Below, one piece after another: positions 21,868 to 32,799 of a DNA stretch of 43,023 nucleotides. This DNA is from Thamnocephalis sphaerospora (Eukaryota; Zoopagomycota; Zoopagomycetes; Zoopagales; Sigmoideomycetaceae): contig KZ992489.1 of assembly GCA_003614735.1 (NCBI GenBank), positions 1 to 43,023 of the forward strand, in the 5' to 3' direction. A model generated the notes under the pieces. That model was given only the letters and a program-made list of their open reading frames with translations, ran no database searches and was not told the DNA's origin. Both the position numbers and the translations under genes were made by a program. Every line of letters starts with the position of its first letter. Position 1 is the stretch's first letter.

Positions 21868-23213
21868 TTAGAACTTGAACACCTGGCTCTCGTTGTAGCC
21901 CAGCTCCTTGAGGATGCCGCCCACCTCGCCCTGCGTAAACTTGGGACCCTTGGGGCCGGAAACGCTGGCCAGCATTGGTGGCGGACCGCACACCATGACG
22001 ATGTTGCCTTCAGCTGGCTCTGGCATCGTTTCCTTGACCATCTTGCTGCTCACAAAGCCGACATACTGGTTCCAGCCCTTGGGCGGGTTGTCGAGCGTGT
22101 AGTGGACGCGAATGCGGTCCGGATGCTGGGCCACAAAGTCCTCGAGCTCCTTGCGAGCCAGAATGTCCTCTTCGGTGACGTTGGCAAAGAGCAGCGACAA
22201 TGTGGTGTGGTCGTTGGCATTGTCAAGCACCTTGCGTGCCACCTGCAGCATGGGCGTGATACCTAGAGACGACACAGGAGTGACATTAGACGAGCTGTGC
22301 AACTCCGAGTATACGGTACAGCGCACACATACCGGTACCGCCTACACAGAGCGTTGGCGCGCGTGGATGCTATGTCGTCAGCTACATCGCAACTGTTGTA
22401 GACATACTACCGCAATACGAACCGGCAATCAGACCAATGTGCTTGTACTTGTTGGCCTCATACGGGAACTTGGGAATCGGGCCTACAACAGGGACGGGTT
22501 CAGACGATGTGTCGGACTACACGCTCGTTTGCCCGTTCGCTGCTACCTACCCTTCATCTCGAGCTGATCGCCCGGCTTGAGCTTGAAGATCTTTTGCGTC
22601 AGCTTGCCATCTGCCGCCGTCCCGTCCACGTTAGCAAAAGCTGGCTGGCATACGCTGATCGTGATGACCTACCAGGGTAGACCTTGATGATAAAGTCAAC
22701 GTGTCCCTTCTCGTCCTCGCGCGAGATGGGCGTATACGGCCGGATGATGTAGTCACCCTCCTGGCCCTCTGCCGCTGGCAGACGCGCCACGACGCACGAC
22801 GCTACCTTGAGGCCGAACGTCTGCTCCGGAGAGTCGAGCTCAAAGCGCAAATGACGCGTGTTGTGCGAGATATCGTTGACCTCGGCCAGCTTGAACGGCT
22901 TAAAGTCTTTCGGGTTGAGGGCCGACGACGGTGCCTTGGCCTCCTTTGGTGCCTCGGCGGCCTTCGCTGTAGGCTGTGTCTGGCTAGAGTAGTAGTAGTA
23001 GGCGCCTGCATAGCGTTGACGCATAAGTGCCTGACCAGCGGTTATTTCTGCGGTGCACTGTCGCGCGGAGTACTTGCCGATACCAGCCGCGCCTGCAAGT
23101 CCGGCAAACAGGGGAAGATTACTACCGCCAGCAGACTTGCCTGCGGCAGTAGAGTAGCGGGCCACACCGCGGGCGGCTAGGCTGTGTGCGCGAAGAGCAG
23201 CTGTGCGGAACAT
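21868..23213 (-). CDS. MCR1: NADH-cytochrome b5 reductase, mitochondrial type
   Basis: Six exons: 23084-23213, 22673-23005, 22551-22610, 22423-22482, 22333-22341 and 21868-22262, giving about 328 residues. The start MFRTAALRAHSLAARGVARY is a mitochondrial presequence. It is followed by one membrane segment (NLPLFAGLAGAAGAYYYY), which only becomes continuous when intron 1 is removed. The FAD motif RPYTPIS, the NADH-binding motif GGTGITPM and the terminal CGPPPML are all present. The enzyme passes electrons from NADH to cytochrome b5 or ascorbyl radical at the outer membrane and intermembrane space. Exon 5 has only nine nt and completes the GGTG motif. The upstream neighbour on the same strand is KNL1. 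Confidence 0.93.
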
Positions 23214-23510
23214 TGTTGGCGGAGAGCGATAGAGGTAGGCGGTGAAGAACGCGCTGTTCACGGGTGGAGTATTATTAATCTATGGCGTGCTTCATAGTTT
23301 TACAATGAACTGTATTGCGTCGGTCAATACACGGGAAAACTTATGCGAGATCGGTGCGTACGGCATCCATAGCACGCGTTAGACGGTGAAAGACGGGCGT
23401 TAGTGCTCCGCGCTGGTTTCGGAAGCAGCCGGAGATGGCTTTGGCAACCGCGGATTGGCTATGGAATCGCAAGCGTATGCGTGAGTGCAATGTGTCGTAA
23501 TGTGAACGCG
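23214..23510. promoter_or_regulatory. Spacer between KNL1 3' end and MCR1 start
   Basis: A 297-nt stretch with KNL1 (-) ending on one side and MCR1 (-) starting on the other. It likely holds the KNL1 terminator and the MCR1 promoter. One further short KNL1 exon could lie here if a donor at 23526 (GTAGCC) is used, but this is not supported by conserved sequence. Confidence 0.35.
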
Positions 23511-26500
23511 TCACAGGCAGGCTACAAACCTAGCGGAGGACGAGCCTGTAAGCAGTTCCCATCGTGGCGCTTGGTCCGAAAGACCGCTCAGCGTGTCAAT
23601 GCGGAATTGTACTCCCGTCTGCGGAAGACCGTGGCCGTCGATAACCCGTGCCGAAATCAGGCATGCGCTGGCGCCGTTGTGGCAAGCAGTCTCGACCTGT
23701 TCGACGCGATGACGAGCGTCCAGCATGCGCACATCGTCCAGCAGTGCATCAAAACGCACTAGTGTATGTAGCGCATTTTGAATCGCCTGTGGTCACATGT
23801 CAGCTGGTTGCTAGCCGCTTGGGATGCAGGGCACGCGCATCCTACCAAGGGTGCCGCATTCGGGACAAATGGCTGCGCAACGTCAAAGGGAACCGTTTGG
23901 TGCAGCTGCATGTGGCGCATAAGGCCGATTAGCAATACTGTGGTAACCCATCAGACGCGTGCATGATTAGTTACCGCCGCCTGGTAAAAGTGCTCAATGT
24001 GAACGTCTTCTGCAAGCGCGCTAACGATCTGGCCTTGAGCAAAGTCGATAGTAACCGTGTAATGACTGTCGAATAAAAGGGTGGCTTGCTGCTTTGAGAG
24101 TGCGTTGATTTTGCAGCCAAATGCGCTCGTAACCAGCTCATAGTTTACTGCGTCATTGTTGAACACTGCGTTAGCACTATACTGCAGCGACCAGTATACA
24201 ATGTCGAGTTTGCCAGCATTGGCTGCGTTGTGCATGCCAGCGCACCAACCTCGCGATTCTTGCAAATCGTCCAGCGTGGTGCAACGTGCTTCTGCCCGAG
24301 CAGCATTTGCTTCGTCGACAGCCTGCCACAGACGAATGTAGAATGGCCATATAAATCAGCTACACACAACGATACCGTTATCATGTTTGTACGCAGCGTA
24401 CCTTTCGCGTAGCCTGTATCTCTGCACGTATTTTGGCCAGTTCGACATTCAGCGTTTGTTTCTCGGCATCAATGCGTGCAAGATTCTCTCGAAAGCCGGC
24501 CAATTGCACGCTGAGTGGCGTGAAAATATCGTCAGTCGTGCTGAATCGTGGGTGATCTCCATGTACGCATACCTCTGCTCATCAATCGCTTCTTCCAGCG
24601 ATGCAAGCTGCTCGCTATCGCACTTGGCAATCTCTTCTTGTCTACAAGTACACATTGCATAAATAACGGTAGTCTGAGCACTCTTGTGCGCTTGCCAACC
24701 GTGTATTTGCGCACCTGGTCTTCTTCTCCTGCAGCTGATGCGCTGCATTATTGTGACGCTTGCGCAGCTTTGGCATGATTGGTCCGACGCGGTTGTTGAA
24801 TCCGTTGAGAATCTCCGTGTCCTACGTCAATGGAACGCGTTCGCGAGATTAGATGGAGTGATTACAAGCAAGCAATGTCCACAATGGCTGCTTACGCGTG
24901 TTAGCCGATCCAAATGGTTTTGCAGTGCAGCCAGTATGGGATGGTAGAGCCGTCCGCGCCAGCGATACCATGTTTCCATCGTCTGAGCACGAGCATACGC
25001 CTTGTTCAACTTGAGCTGCCGCTGCAAGCAGGTTGACATGACTAGTGTGAGCAGTGGGCATGCACACAACGCACCGACGAGCAGCATTTCACCTCAAAGT
25101 CCTCTCGGCGTTCATGCGGGCTATCCAGGTACTCTTCCACAAGCGCTGGGTTGGTATTAGTCATGTCCGTTTCCAGCTGAGCGTTGACCTCCTGCGCCCG
25201 CGCGATGTACGCTTGCAGCTCATTACAGCACTGTCATCATGTTATTGCAGACGCAGTCAGCACTCATGCACTGCTTGGTAAAGACGCGGTACCAAGCACC
25301 TACAAACTCATACAGTTCTGCCATGGGTGCTAGCGTAGTCAGGGCGGTCAGCTGCTCTGTAGAGGTGACGGACGCGCTGGATGCACTCGGAGGTAGCGTC
25401 TCGCGCCGCTTGGTGGTCGTCAGCCGATCCATGAACTGGATGCCCACCATCTGCAAAAATGACTGCAGCGTAATGTTGGCAAGCTCGTCGCGGCTTAGGT
25501 CCTGGCTCAGGTCGACCAATGCTGCCTGGCTGGATATTTCTGGCTGTTCCGCCTGCATCATGTGTGGTCGATCGGTTTGTCTGGTTAGTTTGCGCATTGT
25601 AGTGCATCGACAGTATTCCCTACCGCATGACCGGTCACATCAGGTTCAACCGAGGCAGCAAACGACGCTTCGTTCATATGGATGGGCCTTGTTGTGCTGA
25701 ATAAATCGTCGCCGGGTGCTGCTAACGCTGCTTCTAGCGCCTGCGTGATGCTCTCGGTGCGCTCACAGTGGGGGTATGTCAGATCCAGCAGGCTGTCCTC
25801 CGGGGCATCGACTGTAACATCGATGGCAGTTAATGACATGCTAACGCCATTGTATCTACGATAGCCAATACTCACACAGTGATACCGGTTCCTGCATCGG
25901 TGGCGATACGCTTTTGCTGCGCGATGGCGTAGATGCAGAGATCTGCACGTTATCGTTGCCTGCAACGCCAAGATGGGCAGCATCAGGCGCAGTTTCAAGC
26001 AGGGTTGTGTGGTCTTGTGTGCCCATGGCTTGAAGCCGATCGGTAAAGGTGTGGATACGCTTACTAGAAGTGCGCGCACTACGCAGTGGAGCACTTGACA
26101 GTCGTGCAGGCGTCAAGCGGCCTGGCGTCGCCTGTAGTAGCGCCTGCTTGATATTGCTAGCGACACGGTTATTGCGTGGCGTCGTCACCCGCGTAAGCGC
26201 CTGCCATGATGCTTCGCTAGCGCGGCGGCTCTGCGGCGTGGTCGATCGCTGTTGCGCATGATTGGTGATATCCTGCGGATGCACATCCGTACCGGGCGTT
26301 GCGGGTGTTGCACCAGCACTGGGCGTGTGCACGAACGTATCCTGAGACGGTGCGCGCAATAGGTCAGGGCTAGTCCGTGTCCGCTGTGGCGTGGATACCG
26401 CACTGCCTCCGGCATAGGCGTCACTTGAACGACAGCGCTTTGCTGACGACAGTTCGCCCGAAAGTGATTCCGTACGCTTGGGGCTTGGTGTGCCCGCTGA

Positions 26501-28766
26501 AAGCGACAAACTCAGTTCTCGGCGCAGCGCGCGGTCATCAGCCGACGTGATGCTTGCGTCCATGTCCATGCTCATGTCCATGTCTTGGCTGTTCTCAGCA
26601 CCATGTTCGTCATCACCGATGGGATCGGTCGTCTTTTGTAGGATACCGCCGACGCAACGCGTCACTTCCATCGTCATCTCATCGTAACTGTGCTCCACAG
26701 CCGCTGGTGCGCCCATCCACACGTCCTGGATGGGCGTTGCAGGCGCGCGAGTACCGGTACTAGCGCGATGGGCAGCACCTGCGGGCACTGTGTCTTCGTC
26801 GGTGCGTGCAAACACACTCTGCTGACTGTGAATACCAGCGCCAATGCAACGCGTCATGTCCATGCCACCGGCGTCGCTTTCTGCTGCATCGGCATCGTCT
26901 TCATCTGCGCTGCTCACGCTACCATCGGCAGCCGTGGATGTATTTTGCTGAGCCAGAATACCGCCAACGCAGCGAGTCATATCCATGACCATGGTGCTGT
27001 CATCTACGGCATTTGTATGCTCATACTCGGCCTCACTCTCTGTGTCGTCGTCGTTGTCATCCTCGGCGGCAAGCATCTCACGCTGCGCGCGAATGCCACC
27101 GATGCAGCGTGTAATCTCCATGGTAGCACCCATGTCGATTGCGCCGTCTGCTGGCATGGAAGGCGGTCTGGACAGTATTCCACCCACACAGCGCGTCGTC
27201 TCCATGGCCATTGTGTGCCCTACATGGTTGGTGGGCTCTTCGTCTGTGCTGTTGTTATCGGTTTCTTCATCGTCGCATACGTCAAACTCGGGCTTTATAT
27301 TACCCTTTGGGCTGATGATGGCCGCTGATGTCGCGTCCAAAGTCTTTTCGGCACTTTTATGCTCGGTGGCACTGGTGAAGGACTGGCGCAGTGGCGTAGA
27401 TCGAGCCGGCGTAGGGCTAAACTTGATGCCCGGCGATCGGACTCGCAGCAGACTCTTTCGCAGACTCTGTGGCGTACCCATGGATGCCCGCCGCTGGTTT
27501 CGCGATGCTAATAAACGAAGCAGCATTGTCTGCCGTCAGGCCCACGTATCTTGGCTGCTCCAGCAATGGCATCACTTACTATTCTCGTTGATCTGATCAA
27601 ACGGCGAAGCGACCGACAGGTCGCTGGCAAACGACATGTTTGAGGTGTCGCTGTCGCTATCTCCCGGTACTGGCGCATCAAACACACTGGTGCCGGGCGA
27701 TGAAGGCTCTGGCGATGAGGAGACTGCCGACTGCTTCAGCTGCACTTCGTATCTAGCCGACCCATCATGAGCGTCAGCATCAGTATCAATTATGCCGATA
27801 CCCACACTGGCCACACTTACTCATCGTGCCAGGACTTTATCTGTCCAATCGATGCATTGCTAGTGTTCTCCATGTCCATAGACATGTCCGAGTCTGCCGC
27901 GGCACTCGAACCGCCCAGCGACAGCCGCAGATTGAAGCTGCCGTCGTTGCCACCGCCGGTCGAATAGAGATCGGGCATTTCAAACTGACCCGTCGAAAAG
28001 CCATTGTCAGACGCAAAGGAAAACTCTGGCGACGCAAAGGACTGGCGGCGATTTGCACCCTTGGGCGTCCCAAGACGACCGGTCCAGGGCTTTTCCACAG
28101 GATCAATCAAGCTGGCATGGTCGGGAAATGCAGCACAATGGCCGATTAATAATGTGACTGCCTTGCATGGGCGTGGTCATACGCACCGAACGCTAGTTTT
28201 TGCTGCAAAGCTGACCCGCCGGCCGACCGAGCGGCGCAGTTGGCGACGACGCTGCGAACTAGGTGCATGGTAGATGTGTAAGCGTGGATGGCATTGCAGC
28301 GCCGCCGTCGGAGTCTACTTGCGTGATATTAATCGTCTGTGCGGCCTTGTCCGTCTCCAGGTCGTCGTCAAAGAAGCGCGTGGCATTGACCGGCGCGGTG
28401 ATATCGCGACCGGGCGACTTGAGAATACCTCGCAAGGGCAGCTGTGCATGTCATAGCCAGGCAGATATTAGGGGCAGCAGATGCCGGGCATTCCGCCGCC
28501 ACCAGCACCTACCGCACTCGTTCTCCTCGACGCCGCACTGCTGTTGCGTAGACGCGGCGTATTCTCCTTGTCGGCCTGCGTAGGCGCGGCCAGACGCTGC
28601 ACAGGACTGGGTCAGCAGGGCGCGCCACACGACTTGCTGCCGCTGTATGCCTGCTTACCACGGTCGGCTGACGACGTGCAGGCGACGCAGCTGCACTGCC
28701 GCTACCGCCGCTCGCACCTTCCGCTAGACGCGTCGTTCTCTGTCCGTTCATGCTGCGCGCCGACAT
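23511..28766 (-). CDS. SPC105: Kinetochore scaffold Spc105/KNL1 (Spc7 type)
   Basis: About 17 exons (- strand order): 28659-28766, 28513-28596, 28319-28441, 28187-28251, 27821-28111, 27580-27752, 25876-27507, 25624-25811, 25304-25552, 25093-25230, 24896-25021, 24715-24821, 24573-24641, 24402-24510, 23975-24322, 23846-23905 and 23511-23786. All phases agree, giving about 1381 residues. The N-terminus has the two PP1-docking motifs in family order: GILK near residue 69 and RRVSF near 116. Five MELT-like Bub3/Bub1-docking repeats follow near residues 381, 407, 454, 497 and 559 (core M-[E/D]-x-T-R-C-[V/I]-G). The C-terminal half has the Spc7 domain (FLQMVGIQFMDRLTTTKRR), coiled coil, and an RWD-like end for Mis12-complex binding. 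It links microtubules and the spindle checkpoint to the kinetochore. The last two exons are least certain. Confidence 0.88.
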
Positions 28767-29048
28767 ATGTTTTGCGTAGACAATGGCTATTGCGAAGAAC
28801 GTTGAAGCAGCCAGTCCAGTCCAGTCTCGCGACAAGTAAACAAACCCTTGGGCCATTAAACTGGCAGTCTAAAACTGTAGACTTTCTAGTCGCCTGCTAC
28901 GCTGTGCGAGAGATGCACGCAGTATAGGTGAGGCGGTTACGGAGACAGCCAGGACGATGGTAAGCAGTCGTTCCACTCTTACCTGTCTACGCCTGGCACA
29001 CGCCGTGTTGCTCTGCATTATTCCGCACACTAGCCATACCGGCCCATC
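28767..29048. promoter_or_regulatory. Divergent promoter, KNL1 / Derlin
   Basis: A 282-nt spacer between the starts of KNL1 (-) and Derlin (+). It must carry both promoters, but no clear TATA element or named site was identified. Confidence 0.35.
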
Positions 29049-30297
29049 ATGGCGTTTCCACTGGAACAGTGGTACTATGAGATTCCGCTGGTAACACGCA
29101 GCTTCATCACCCTGTCGGCGGTGGTGACCTTGGCCACGGTGAGCAGCGGCGGTACTGTGCAATAGCGCAGGCACGCTGACCCTGCTTGCGCGCATATACA
29201 GCAAATTCGGCTGGTGCGCTGGTTCCACCTCTACTACACATTCGACTACACCTTCCGGCAAGGGCAGGTGAGGCGTGCAACGGCGGCGACGGTCTAGCAT
29301 ACGCTGACGACCTGGCCACCGTTCCTGCGCGCCGGCCGACTGGTGCGCATATATTCAGTATTGGCGCGTGCTCACCAACTTTTTCTACTTTGGTCCTCTG
29401 TCACTGGACTGGTTTTTTCACATGTACTTTATGTATGTATGCGCCTACCTCATGTAGGGCGTTTGTGCTTGGCTAACCAAGGCATGCATCGGCAGGATAC
29501 GGTATAGCCGCATGCTTGAAGAAGGCGCGTTTCGGAACCGTCCCGCGGACTATGTGTGGATGCTGGTGTTCTCGGGAGCCATGCTTTTGGTAATGCTTCG
29601 CGAACCTCATGCCGTGGCACAGAACCCTTGTTAACGCCGGCCGTGGCACGCAGCTGCTTGCTCCGCTCACTGAGTCGCTCTTTTTGGGATCCACGCTTGC
29701 CTATGTGCTTGTCTACGTGTGGTGTCGGCGCGAGCCCCGGATGGAGCTTGGCTTTCTCGGTCTCTTTGTCTTCCGCGCGCCCTATCTGCCCTGGGTGCTG
29801 CTGGGCTTTTCTGCACTGCTCGGCGGTGGTTTTCCAACGGGTCACCTGGTGGGTATTGCCGTTGGCCACCTGTACTACTTTTTCGAGTATGTCTGGCCAC
29901 GAGAAGGCGGGCGGCGCTGGCTGGCCACGCCAAGTTTAGTGTAAGCATGCAAGGGCTTTTGCGTCCTGAATGGGCTGTTCAGAAATCGGCAGGCATGGCG
30001 TGCTAACGTGCGTGCGCGTGCGGGGTAACAATGAAATGCAGCCAAAGAGTTTTCAGCGCTCAGGTTGGCGACGAGCATGGCGACAACGCCGAACTCCGAG
30101 CGCCCCTTGCGGGTGAGACAGCACAGGATGATCGCAGCAGTAGCGGCGGCAGCGATGGCGAGGACAGCGACGATGCAGACTATGCTCACGTCGTTGGCGA
30201 TACGTTCCCTCATGCCAGCCAGCGTCATGCCGGCGCAGAAGACGAGTACGACGATGAGCGCGAATGGACAGCGGTGCCACGTCCACACAGCGACTAG
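29049..30297 (+). CDS. DER1: Derlin (Der1-like ER-associated degradation protein)
   Basis: Six exons: 29049-29138, 29202-29267, 29359-29432, 29496-29589, 29654-29940 and 30057-30297, giving about 283 residues. Derlin landmarks are YWRVLTNFFYFGPLSLDWFF, YSRMLEEGAFRNR, ADYVWMLVF, FRAPYLPWVLLGFS, and GIAVGHLYYFFEYVWP. Derlins are rhomboid-like pseudoproteases that move misfolded ER proteins to the cytosol, and the catalytic rhomboid Ser and His are not expected. The core ends at a stop at 29942-29944 if the last donor (GTAAGC at 29941) is not used. If it is used, a 116-nt intron leads in phase to a cytosolic tail rich in Asp, Glu, Ser and Gly. I prefer the longer model because the tail frame looks coding, at moderate confidence. 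Confidence 0.85.
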
Positions 30298-31149
30298 AGG
30301 GCGCAGTAAACGTATCGGACGCACTTGTGATGTTGCGCCACCTGAAATCCTGACGCTGTGCTGCTTTCCCGTTGTGGACACATGTGTGTGCGAATGTGCA
30401 CGCACGCGCGGGCTAGATAGCACCCGGGCTGGCCTGTGGTGGGCGCTATGCCGAGCAAGCCTGCAGCGTGTGGTTTCCGTTACGTATGTTCGCCTATGCT
30501 CGCTGGTCACACTGGTTACAGGTATGAAGAACCAGATGAACCGTGGTGACCCGCTCGGTGTCTGCATGGGTCGCCTCTAGCATTCCAGTCCGCCGCGTCA
30601 AAGATCCACCGATGCTGATGATCAACCGGTTGCGAACCGCGCTCTCGGAGTAACAATGACTTTCACACATGGGCACGCGACTCACAGCGGGAAAGGTAAT
30701 CATACGACTGCTTTAGGCATGGGCGGCAGTCCAAGTGCAGCCTATGGCTTTACCGTTCGGGTACGCTTGTCGCCTCAGCATTGGAACACAAGGAGATGCG
30801 AAATGGGCATGAGAGCCATTCCCAAGGCGGAGTTGCGGCACGTACAATACTATCGGCGTGTGGGTAGCGTGTCAGCTGGTTCGGCAGCTATTTAACCTGG
30901 GCGCGTCTACCTGCATCGCAACCATCTCCATCCATCCCGGCAGCTATCGTCGGTACGCCTGCTGTCGATCCATTCTTACTCGTCCTATCGGTTCGTTATT
31001 TGTTTCACGAGTGCGTAGCTTTCCCATCGCTTGCGCACAATCTACATCGCTGCCGTCCTCTTTCGTCACCCGAGCGCGCTACATCCCCATCCGCCCCGCC
31101 CACCTGCCGCTTCCGCCTGTGTGCCGTCTACGCCGTTAAAGTCGCCACC
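30298..31149. promoter_or_regulatory. Upstream region of permease gene
   Basis: An 850-nt region without a supported gene. The last 200 nt before the permease start are strongly pyrimidine-rich on the + strand, as in many fungal promoters and 5' leaders. The start context GTCGCCACC-ATG is a near-perfect Kozak site. Confidence 0.4.
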
Positions 31150-32799
31150 ATGCCCAACGATTTCTCCGGCGGACACACGCCCGCGGATCCGTCCGCTCTG
31201 CCTGGCTCCACCCAGGATGCCGACAAGATCAGCATGAGTGAACAGAGCCAGCACCTGAAAAAGGGTCTGCGAGCTCGCCATCTGACGATGATTTCGCTCG
31301 GTGGTACCATCGGTACCGGTCTGTTTGTAGCCAGCGGCAGCACCATTGCTTCGGCAGGTGCAGGCGGTGCGCTGCTCGCCTACGCCCTCATGGGCGTGCT
31401 CGTCTACTTTATGATGATGTCGCTCGGCGAAATGGCCACCTACATGCCGACGGCCGGTTCCATGAACACCTATGCCGCCCGATTTGTCGACTCGTCCCTT
31501 GGTTTTGCCCTTGGCTGGAACTACTGGTACTCTTGGGCCACCACGCTTGCCGTCGAGCTTGTCGCCGCTGGCCTCGTCATGCAGTTCTGGCTGCCCGGCG
31601 TGCCCGTCTGGGTGTGGTCGCTGGTGGTGTTGATTATTGTGTTTGCCCTCAACATGATCAGCGTGCGTGGTTACGGCGAGGCCGAGTACTGGTTCAGTCT
31701 CATCAAGGTGCTCACGGTGATCATCTTTATCATTGTCGGCATTGTCGTGGCTGCCGGAGCCGGCCAGGATGCGCCAGCCAACTTTGACAACTACGAGGGC
31801 TCCAACGCGTTCAAGAAGGGCGTCGCCGGCGTCTTTGGCGTCTTCCTGGTGGCCGGTTTCAGCTTCCAGGGTACCGAGCTGGTCGGCGTTGCAGCTGGCG
31901 AGTCGTCACGTCCTCGTCGCGATGTGCCGCGTGCCATCCGCCAGGTGTTTTGGCGTATTCTGCTCTTCTACGTGCTGGCCATTTTCCTCATTGGCCTGCT
32001 GGTGCCCAACAACGACCCGAGGCTGCTCAACAACGACGGCAGTATCAGTATGTCGCCGTTCACCATTACCTTTGAGCGCGCCGGCATCCACGTTGCCTCG
32101 CACATCATGAATGCCGTCATTCTCACCGTTGTGCTGTCGGCCGGCAACAGCTCGCTGTACGCGTCCAGCCGCACGCTCTACGTTCTTGCGCAGGAGGGCA
32201 AGGCGCCACGCATTTTCGCGCGCATCAACAGCCGCGGCGTGCCCTTTTTCTCGCTGCTGATGACGGCGGTCGTCGGTTCGCTGGCCTTTTTGTGCTCGCT
32301 GTTTGGCGATTCGGTCGTCTACAACTGGCTGCTTTCGCTTTCGGGCGTGTCTGGCTTTATCTCCTGGCTCGGCATTGCCATCTCGCATTGGCGTTTCCGC
32401 CGTGCCTATGTGGCACAGGGCCGATCGCTGGACGACCTTCCGTACCGCGCGGCCCTCTACCCGTTTGCGCCGTTGTTTGCGCTGGTGCTTGGCATTGTCG
32501 TCATCATCGGCCAGGGCTACTCGGCCGTCGAGGGCAGTGAAGAGGTTGATGTGGAGAAAATCATCATGGCCTACATTGGCCTGCCACTTTTGGCCGCACT
32601 CTATCTGGGCCACAAGCTGGTCAAGAAAACCAAGGTTATCCCGCTGCTTGAGGTTGACCTTGATACGGACCGGAGTCCGGTCATCGATGAGATCGAACTC
32701 AACGACAAGATGCACCCTAGCAGCCAGGCTAGCGGTATCAAGGGTGCCTGGAAGCGCTTCCGCACCACGCCAGTTGGTCGTTTCCTCGACAATATCTAG
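31150..32799 (+). CDS. LysP-like amino acid permease (APC superfamily)
   Basis: An intronless gene of about 549 residues starting at MPNDFSGG (31150), with a strong Kozak context. The frame is open further upstream, but that part lacks family similarity. Twelve hydrophobic segments are visible. Characteristic stretches are LRARHLTMISLGGTIGTGLF, FALGWNYWYSWATT, ISVRGYGEAEYWFSLIKV, GFSFQGTELVGVAAGES, VLSAGNSSLYASSRTLYVLA and WLGIAISHWRFRRAYVAQG. These fit the amino acid transporter family and resemble bacterial LysP-type lysine permeases more closely than the yeast Lyp1/Can1 branch as I know it. It would import a cationic or other amino acid by proton symport at the plasma membrane. The cytosolic ends are longer than in the bacterial protein (about 35 residues at the N-terminus). 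The substrate is not proven by sequence. Confidence 0.9.
   Translation: MPNDFSGGHTPADPSALPGSTQDADKISMSEQSQHLKKGLRARHLTMISLGGTIGTGLFVASGSTIASAGAGGALLAYALMGVLVYFMMMSLGEMATYMPTAGSMNTYAARFVDSSLGFALGWNYWYSWATTLAVELVAAGLVMQFWLPGVPVWVWSLVVLIIVFALNMISVRGYGEAEYWFSLIKVLTVIIFIIVGIVVAAGAGQDAPANFDNYEGSNAFKKGVAGVFGVFLVAGFSFQGTELVGVAAGESSRPRRDVPRAIRQVFWRILLFYVLAIFLIGLLVPNNDPRLLNNDGSISMSPFTITFERAGIHVASHIMNAVILTVVLSAGNSSLYASSRTLYVLAQEGKAPRIFARINSRGVPFFSLLMTAVVGSLAFLCSLFGDSVVYNWLLSLSGVSGFISWLGIAISHWRFRRAYVAQGRSLDDLPYRAALYPFAPLFALVLGIVVIIGQGYSAVEGSEEVDVEKIIMAYIGLPLLAALYLGHKLVKKTKVIPLLEVDLDTDRSPVIDEIELNDKMHPSSQASGIKGAWKRFRTTPVGRFLDNI

Noticed and set aside
26690-27328. Plus-strand frame with repeated Cys-rich pattern opposite the KNL1 repeats
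   Set aside because: The apparent repeat is the antisense of the MELT-like repeats; the - strand frame has the family motifs and the correct exon chain.
29875-30567. Minus-strand frame with two hydrophobic stretches
   Set aside because: It overlaps the end of the Derlin gene. The hydrophobic stretch is the antisense of the acidic Ser/Gly-rich tail exon, where GAC/GAT/AGC read backwards gives Val, Ile and Ala codons.
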